A DNA stretch of 13,719 nucleotides from Funneliformis mosseae (lineage: Eukaryota > Glomeromycota > Glomeromycetes > Glomerales > Glomeraceae): positions 1-13,719 of the forward strand of contig CAJVPP010002725.1 in NCBI GenBank assembly GCA_910592005.1, in the 5' to 3' direction. The notes under the pieces are model-generated. The model did no database searches, was not told where the DNA came from, and saw only the letters and a list, made by a program, of their open reading frames with translations. Of the stretch, positions 7,475 through 13,719 are shown one piece after another (the stretch's first letter is position 1; every line of letters starts with the position of its first letter). The position numbers and the translations under genes are program-made.

Positions 7475-8577
7475 TTAATATTTGATGTGTCCTTCTTCTG
7501 CATTGATACATACTTTAACCTAGCTTGACATGCTCTTGATGCATTGAAGTAACATAGCGTCATCAAAATCATTCCATTTCTACCAGATTGTATTAAGGAA
7601 TACATCACAAGTAATATTTTTTTTGCTACTAAATACTTAATCTTTTTCTCTATCTTTCTCTTTAATAAAGCCTATACATTTTTAATAGGGTTCAAGTCTG
7701 GGTTATATAAAGGTCAAGAAAGAATTCATCCTGAAAAATATTTTTTCAAGTCCTCCTAAACATTGTATGAAATGTGTTTTAGGTTATTATCTTGTTGAAA
7801 GACTTAATCACATCTGTATAATATATCTGCGTTGTTATACAAATGGTCATCCAAGATTTTTAATACAAATGATGATCTAAATTTTTAGTAACAAATGAAT
7901 GCTGATTTTTTCTTTAGCACTAATCGCTACCCAAATATGAATCTTGAATAAGTGCTTTACTATAGAGGCAATTGGCTGTGCATTATGAGACTATGCACAC
8001 ATGATATTTCTAAACATCTGAAGTATTGTTTTATCAGAAAAAATAACTTTTTTCAGTTGTATCGCAAATGATCACATATCTAAGACAAATAAAAATCCTT
8101 TACTTTTTAGGTCAAAAGAGGAACCTTTCTTGAAAGAACAGAAACATATCCAAGATTATTAAGTTTATGACATATTATACATTTACTGATATCAAGGTTA
8201 GGATCTTTTTTTTCCAATTTTGCCTTAAGTTCGCCTATTGTAATAAAATGATTATATTGCAGAATTTTTCCAATATGACAGTATTGATTTAAAGCCAATT
8301 TTTTTTGGATGACCAGAAGAGTGACTAATAGAAATTTAACCAGTTTTATTTAATAAACTGACATATCATTTATATATGTGCAAAGAAATACACAATTAAT
8401 TAGAAATTTCCTTTGTATTACACACTTTTTGGTCTTAAAGTAACTTAACAGAATTTCTTTATATTTCTAAAGAGCTTGACATAGTTTCAGAAAGAAAATC
8501 AAAGTTAAAAACAAATAACAAACCTTATTTTTTTAACTTATCTTTTTAATTCAGGTTTTAATGTCTAATTTGGGCAT
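7475..8577 (-). pseudogene. Tc1-family transposase, broken by stops and frameshifts
   Basis: The relic runs from an ATG at 8577 (MPKLDIKT) to a stop at 7475 and spans about 367 codons, near the family's usual 340 or so. Recognisable in order: a linker SHSSGHPKKI, corresponding to the family's GRPR-type motif with Arg replaced by His; the second helix-turn-helix, FITIGELKAKLE through NNLGYVSVLSRK and PLLT (8298-8107); VIFSDK, the first catalytic Asp region; FQQDNNLKH, the second Asp; and YNPDLNPIKNV followed by a stop, where the catalytic Glu of the usual NPIEN is Lys. The C-terminus WNDFDDAMLLQ through EEGHIKY lies in another frame. Several stops stand where Trp is conserved. Clearly dead. 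Family assignment is certain. Confidence 0.92.
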
Positions 8578-8643
8578 ATAAACAAATACCTATATACAGA
8601 AAGTAGTGAAATTGCAGCCTAAAATAAATGCAGTCTTCTATTG

Positions 8644-8665
8644 CTATTCTTTTCGCTAGAGACTG
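8644..8665 (-). repeat. Right terminal inverted repeat of the Tc1-like element
   Basis: Read on the minus strand it begins CAGTCTCTAGCG, directly inside the TA at 8666-8667. This is the 5' end of the element with respect to the transposase. Confidence 0.9.
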
Positions 8666-8667
8666 TA

Positions 8668-9750
8668 TATATTAGAAAAAAATTAAATAAAAATTTAACT
8701 AAAATAATATTCAATTAAAACTTTTACAAATTAATAAAATTATTAAGTTAAATCTAATTTTAATTTAACTGATTAAATATTTAATTCACTTAACCATAAA
8801 TTAGATAACAATATATTTAAAATTTAAATATAAAATTTTTAAATTATAAATATTATTTTAAATTTAATTAATTATTATTTATAATATCATAATTAGTATA
8901 ATTTTATTTATATTATAATACTAAACTGTTAAGATAATATAATATTCTATAAAATATATTATTTATTATATTTTTATAAAATGTTTAATATTATCAAATT
9001 AAATTTATAATAAAAGATTTACTGTTTATATTTTATAATAAATAAATTTTAAAAATATTTAATATTATTTTAAATAAAAGTAAATTATTAATTATTTTTA
9101 TCTATAAAATTATAGTTATTTATATTATAATATTATAAATTATTTAAATAATTATGACTATTTATTTTTTTTTATTTATTTAATATATTTATATAAATTC
9201 TTTTAAAAAAATATTAATTAATTATTTATATATAAATTATTTATAACTCAATATAAATATTATTTATAAATATTATTTTTATTTTTAATTTATAAAAATA
9301 CTTTTAATATTAAAATTGAATAATTTTAAATTTTAATCTATAATGTTAATTTATACTTCTCATTATACTAAAATTTAAGATTAAAAAATTATTTTATAAT
9401 TAAAAAAAAAATGTTTATTAAATATATATTTTTTTGAAAAATTTTTATTTATATAAGTTTTAATTAAATATTTAATTATTATAATTTAAATATAATTTTA
9501 TTTTAATTATATAAAATACAAACAGAATTACTTAATTATTTATTATAAATTCTCAAATTCTTATCTAATTTGCTTTTATAAAATTAAGGTTTAAAAAATT
9601 TATTTATAATATTATATTATAATAATTTTTCTTTTATTCATATAATAAAAAATTTAAATTTAATTATAAAATAAAAATTTGTATTTATATTAAAAATTTT
9701 ATTATTAATCTTTAATGATTTTATTAAAATTAATAATATAATATTATAAA
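8668..9750. other. Extremely AT-rich stretch, no gene
   Basis: About 1.1 kb made almost entirely of A and T, with G and C rare. No open frame, RNA gene or clear repeat could be supported. It may be ancient decayed repeat DNA. Confidence 0.5.
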
Positions 9751-9903
9751 TAAAGATGATGTTGTAATTAGTTACAACCAGTAATTAATAAGCATTATAT
9801 AATTGTAACTAATTATAATATTAATAAAAATTGAGTTATAACTAGTTGTAACTAGTAATAAATAAATATTACATATTTGCAACTAGTTGTAATACTATCT
9901 TTA
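9751..9903. mobile_element. 153-bp symmetric foldback (MITE-like) element
   Basis: Starts TAAAGATGATGTTGTAA and ends with the approximate inverse, so the ends form inverted repeats (left AAGATGATGTTG, right read inwards AAGATAGTATTA), preceded by TA as a possible target duplication. Four copies of a palindromic 16-mer, consensus TTGTAACTAGTTACAA, start at 9762, 9803, 9836 and 9877. The spacings of 41, 33 and 41 bp are mirror-symmetric, and both pairs and both ends share the same centre, 9827. All seven mismatches over the outer 25 bp of the arms are transitions. This suits a small non-autonomous DNA transposon. No coding capacity. Confidence 0.7.
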
Positions 9904-10923
9904 ATTATAAATAGATCAATATATTATAATACAGTTAACTTTCTATATAATTACCTTCTATTTAGTTACATTTCTCTTATAAATATATTTTATCCTCTTT
10001 TATAATCATATTATATAATTTTTTTATAATCATACCAAATATATTTGATCTTAAGGGATAAGAATATATAGAAAATCAATCATAAATCTGATATATTTGA
10101 TATATTTAATATTTTTAATATAATTAATGTAATTTATATAATAAATATATAATATTTTAGATATATTAAATAAAATTAGATATATAAAATATGTCTATTA
10201 TATTTATTTATATAATTTTATTTTCAATTTTTTTAATAGAATAATTTGCTTATAATAAATTTTTAGTTTTTCAATTAATTTATTTTCTTATTTTCTTTAT
10301 CTTATTTTAATATTTTATTATTAAATATTTTTATTTTCTTATTAATAAATATATTTTTAAACTGAATTAATTAATCTCTTACTATTTTTATAAATTATTT
10401 TATTTGTAATTAACTATTAATAAAATTAAAGTAATACTTAGTAATTAAATTACTATAACTTAAAAAGATTTATCACTTAATATCATATTTAACTATTAAG
10501 ATTACATATTTATTTGATTATAAAATTTAATTATTATTATAATTCATAATTTATTACTATAAGAAATTTTATAAATTTTAGTAATTCAATTAGTATATAA
10601 ATATATAAATTATAAAAACTTTTAAGCATAAAATTTTAAAAATTTTTTAATAAATTTTAAAATATCTTCTAATAAAATTAATTAAAAAAATATTAAAAAA
10701 ATATTTTTTATATATATATTATTAAAATTAATATATTTAAAGTAATTACTAAAAAAATAAACTAAATTGATATTTTATATATTTTGAAATAAATAAAAAT
10801 TTATATTTCTTATGATAAATTTTTAAATAACTAGCTTTTAAGTTTATTATTTATATAAAATAATATAACATTTTTTTAATATAAAATAGCTAATATAATT
10901 AATTAAATATTAAATAACAAAAG
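9904..10923. other. Extremely AT-rich stretch, no gene
   Basis: About 1 kb of A/T-dominated sequence. No gene, RNA or well-defined repeat seen. Short runs such as ATATTTGATATATTTGATAT near 10090 are simple-sequence noise. Confidence 0.5.
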
Positions 10924-11802
10924 TAGTATTTTGCATAAATCTAGATTGATTTGAATTTAATTTAAATCTAATAAATAAGATTCAGATTAGATTAATTTTT
11001 AGATTGATTTAATCTATTAAATTTAAATTTAGATTTAATCTAATCTATTAAATTCAAATTCAAATTTAAATTTAATATATCAAATCTAGATTTAGATTCA
11101 GATTATTTAATTTATTATTATTTTAATTAAACAATTTATTATCTTTATTTTTAAATAATTATTATTATTCAATTAAAATAATATATTATCATTTAATTAA
11201 AATAATTTTAATATAAAAATTTTAATATTGTCTAATTAGAATAATTTTATTATTTAATTAGAATGATTTATTATCATTTTTCTTAAATAATTTTATTATT
11301 ATTGTATTAGAATAATATATTATTATTTAATTAAATAATATATTACTATTTTTTTGAATATTTTATTATTATTTAATTAAAATGAATTATTATTCAATTA
11401 AAATAATTTATTATCATTTAATTAATTGATTTATTATTATTTTTTTTAAATAATTTATTATTATTAAATAGAATAATTTATTATTATCTAATTAAAATGA
11501 TTTATTATTATTCAATTAGTATAATATTATTATTTTTAAATAATATATTATTATTTAATCAAAATAATATATTATCATTCAATTAGAATAATTTATTATT
11601 GTTTTCTTAAATAATTTTTTATTATCTAATTAAAATAATTTATTTTCATTTAAATTATTTTTTATTTAAATTTAAATTTAAACTGAATCAGATTTGAATT
11701 TAAATGATTTGTTAGATTCAAATCAGATTCAGATTTGTAAAAATAAAAATTAGATTAAATCTGATTTAAATAAATCTGTTTTAACCTAATTTGCAAATAC
11801 TA
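10924..11802. repeat. 879-bp composite repeat block with short inverted ends
   Basis: TAGTATTTTGCA at 10924-10935 is mirrored by TAGTATTTGCA on the minus strand at 11802-11792. Inside each end lies a patch of degenerate hexamers of the AAATTY/GATTYA type (about 10930-11115 and 11650-11785), and between them a 24-bp minisatellite. The arrangement end, hexamers, minisatellite, hexamers, end suggests one non-autonomous element with subterminal repeats. The termini are short and no target duplication is clear. No coding potential. Confidence 0.4.
11150..11665. repeat. Degenerate 24-bp AT minisatellite
   Basis: Tandem units close to AATTAAAATAATTTATTATC followed by ATTT repeat many times, e.g. 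near 11396, 11489, 11557 and 11628. Some alternate with a shorter TTTTTAAATAATTTATTATT variant. Units differ by single substitutions and small indels, so the array is old. Confidence 0.6.
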
Positions 11803-13480
11803 AATAAATTATTATAATACTATTCCTTAAATCATAGGTATAAATAGATTATAAAATATTATAGAAAATATTTTAATATATCTAATGATTATAAAAAGAT
11901 GAAATAAAGTTTATTAAATTTATCATATTAAGGTCTATCTAATAATAGTATTTTTAAATTTTTAAAATTAATAATTATTAATATATATTAATATTTTAAT
12001 TTTTCAATTTTTAAAATAACTTATTATCTAATAATTATAAGAAAATACAAGAAAATATATCTCTTTCAAGTGATCACTCAACTAAAAATTTATGTAAAAA
12101 ATATGTATATTTAAGGATAGTGATGTCCATTTTTGATGTTCTAGAAATTTGTTGTCCTAGTTATATGTCTTAACCTATCTCACATTATGTCTTAAATATT
12201 CTATCTGTTCTATCTATATCCTATCAGTATTCTATCAATATTCTATAACAACTAGTCATAACTTAACTTACGAATAAAATAAAACTTTTTTTACAAACTT
12301 CTTTATTTTTTATTTTTTAAACCCTCTTAATTCAAAAAACAGTTTTTATTAATTCAAACAGTAATGTTTTTTTGTTAAAATATTTTTTTTCACCACTTCT
12401 CTTAGCTGTTTTTTTGTTTTTTTTCCTTTTTCTTTTTGCTTATAAAAATAGGCATCAGAAGTATTCCAAATGATAATTAGGATTAACAATAATTTTGGAT
12501 TAATTAATCACATATGATGAATTTTCATTACCTTCTTAAATGATCACACTCTTTTGAAATCTTTGGTAAAATTTGCTGATCTTAATGAAATTTTCTGATT
12601 TCTTATAACTGTGTGATTTAGACTCTATGTAATACTTATCAGTAGCTATAATCTAAATTGACAAATATCTTAGCATAGAAGTTTAAGAGTATTTAAGAAC
12701 TTTTGATAGAACTTAGTGATATGGATACTTCTATACTGAGAGGTCACTATAACTAGAAATTAACCAGGTAACTTAGCTAAGAACTTGTTAGTGTCAAAAT
12801 TTTTTATTAGCTTCTTTTTTGATTTAACAATAATTTGAATTATTTGTTTTTGTATTGAATTTAAATTTATGATAAAATTATTATTAAGAAAAAAAGAGAT
12901 ACGTAATAATTTAGTTATTATATATTGATAGAAACTCTATTAATACTTATTTCTGGAGTATAGCAGGATGACTAGTTGGTCTGAGATTAATAAGTTTTAA
13001 CTTGCAAAGATGTTTTAGACAGTTTAATTTATTTATTTCTACTTTGTATCTGATTTTTAGGATTTTCATATATTAACCTACTGGATTTAAATTTTCATAA
13101 TAAATATGAGTATTACCATGCCTTTAAAAAAAATTATAAGAAAATAAAATTTAATTTATTAGATTTATTTAATTAAGTTCTATTAAATGATTATATTTTT
13201 ATATTTCTGAAATTAATAGATAGCAAGATATATAAGTTTAAAATTTAATTTTTTTTATAATAATTTATTATATATTTATTTTTAAAATATTACTAATTAA
13301 TTATATTTTTTTGAATTTTACTTAGAAAATATTATAAAATTTATTATAAAAATATTAATTTTTAAATAAATTATTTTAAAATATTTAAAATAATTATAAA
13401 TAATTTAATTATTAAATAAAATTATAGAAAATTTATTTATAAAATACTTAAAAAGATAATATAATTTTATACTAAAAAAA
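11803..13480. other. AT-rich stretch with mixed remnants, no gene
   Basis: The ends (11803-12060 and 13110-13480) are nearly pure A/T; the middle (12060-13110) has somewhat more G and C and may be decayed mobile DNA. The middle contains a TTCTATC-type short repeat cluster (about 12195-12250), a TATAAAAATAGG core at 12441-12452, a short protein-like frame near 12537-12597 (LNDHTLLKSLVKFADLNEIF) and possible tRNA-like boxes at 12969-13031. None reaches the level of a gene. Confidence 0.45.
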
Positions 13481-13507
13481 CTCTTTCCGCTGATCCCCAA
13501 TTTCAAG

Positions 13508-13719
13508 ATGACCGGAAAAAAAAACGGAAACAATAACAATAACAATAAGTCTAACAAAACTCGCTCTTCTTCATCTAACAATGACCAACAACAACGTCCT
13601 GCCAAGAAACAGTTTATTGAACTTCCTCAAACAACCGAAGCGTCGTCTTCAAAAGATATTACAGAAAATATCGCGTCTTCTGACATGGAACTTGACACGA
13701 CCGCTCGTCCACTTAGCGA
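13508..13719 (+). CDS. 5' part of an ORF with low-complexity N-terminus (runs off the right edge)
   Basis: ATG at 13508 opens a frame of 70 codons to the edge with no stop; the nearest upstream in-frame stop is at 13457. It starts MTGKKNGNNNNNNKSNKTRS, then Ser/Asn/Gln-rich sequence, a basic PAKKQ, and an acidic Ser/Thr-rich part (SSDMELDTTARP). Codons often end in C (AAC, GAC, ACC, GCC), unlike the AT-ending codons of the other genes here, and GC content jumps at about 13481. Known: transposable-element proteins in such genomes often have this style and start with disordered tails. Inference: first ORF of a mobile element (for example a LINE) or a host gene with a disordered N-terminus. No domain is reached before the edge. 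Confidence 0.6.
   Translation, partial: MTGKKNGNNNNNNKSNKTRSSSSNNDQQQRPAKKQFIELPQTTEASSSKDITENIASSDMELDTTARPLS

Larger units (their letters stand above)
7356..8667 (-). mobile_element. Complete but inactive Tc1/mariner transposon
   Basis: The element proper is 7358-8665 (1308 bp), flanked on each side by TA (7356-7357 and 8666-8667), the target duplication of this superfamily. The 22-bp terminal inverted repeats are CAGTCCCTGGCGAAAAGAAT at the left and CAGTCTCTAGCGAAAAGAAT read inwards from the right. They differ at three positions over 22 bp, all transitions. The transposase relic fills the interior on the minus strand. Size, termini, target site and protein all agree. It sits inside the very AT-rich tract that continues on both sides. 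Confidence 0.93.

Noticed and set aside
8107..8298. 63-codon frame as an independent gene
   Set aside because: It is an in-frame piece of the broken Tc1-family transposase (helix-turn-helix part); its ATG is internal to the domain.
12441..12452. TATAAAAATAGG as a retrotransposon LTR promoter
   Set aside because: The core is good, but no TG...CA termini, primer binding site or second LTR copy was found in the window.
13405..13605. 66-codon open frame on the minus strand near the right edge
   Set aside because: It is the antisense of the + strand ORF at 13508; its Leu-rich start is the complement of Asn/Ser/Gln codons there, and its tail runs into A/T sequence.
1..13719. CRISPR arrays, bacterial operons, rRNA genes or viral genes
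   Set aside because: No spaced identical repeats, Shine-Dalgarno-led gene strings, rRNA-like conserved blocks or viral protein motifs were seen. The splice sites and proteins are fungal.

Overview
The window looks like nuclear DNA of a very AT-rich fungus. The best fit is an arbuscular mycorrhizal fungus of the Rhizophagus (Glomeromycotina) type. This rests on an F-box/LRR-like protein of the kind massively expanded in those genomes, a fungal vacuolar endopolyphosphatase, short introns (71-83 nt) with GTAAGT/GTATGA donors, long A/T homopolymers in non-coding DNA, and decayed DNA transposons in nearly GC-free intergenic sequence. The species is inferred from style and was not confirmed by a search.

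Left part (1-6264) is the gene-bearing half. A 5'-partial endopolyphosphatase (PPN1 type) runs leftwards out of the window from 602, with one intron at 151-228. A roughly 0.8 kb promoter region (603-1414) contains a CACGTG E-box. Two candidate exon sets lie on the + strand: a 26-codon exon at 1415-1491, and a small two-exon gene at 2208-2488 followed by a broken coding-like fragment at 2844-3033. Between these last two sits a 155-bp insertion flanked by 25-bp direct repeats. An F-box protein gene follows on the minus strand; its open frame (3503-5158) is really exon 1 of two, and a strong donor/acceptor pair adds a 17-residue C-terminus (exon 2 at 3372-3423). A 160-residue orphan protein (5712-6194, minus) comes next, with its own TATA box.

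Right part (6265-13480) is gene-poor and extremely AT-rich. It holds a complete but dead Tc1/mariner element (7358-8665) with 22-bp terminal inverted repeats, a TA target duplication and a transposase broken by stops and frameshifts. It also holds a symmetric 153-bp foldback (MITE-like) element (9751-9903) and an 879-bp repeat block (10924-11802) made of a 24-bp minisatellite between hexamer-type arrays. Possible tRNA-like Pol III boxes lie near 12969-13031.

At about 13481 base composition shifts abruptly and a new ORF starts (13508, + strand). It begins with a low-complexity Asn/Ser/Gln-rich N-terminus and runs off the window. It could be a mobile-element ORF or a host gene.

No operon-like cooperation is visible. 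The main themes are two ordinary fungal genes, several unannotated exons, and a graveyard of transposable elements whose inverted-repeat arms differ mainly by transitions.
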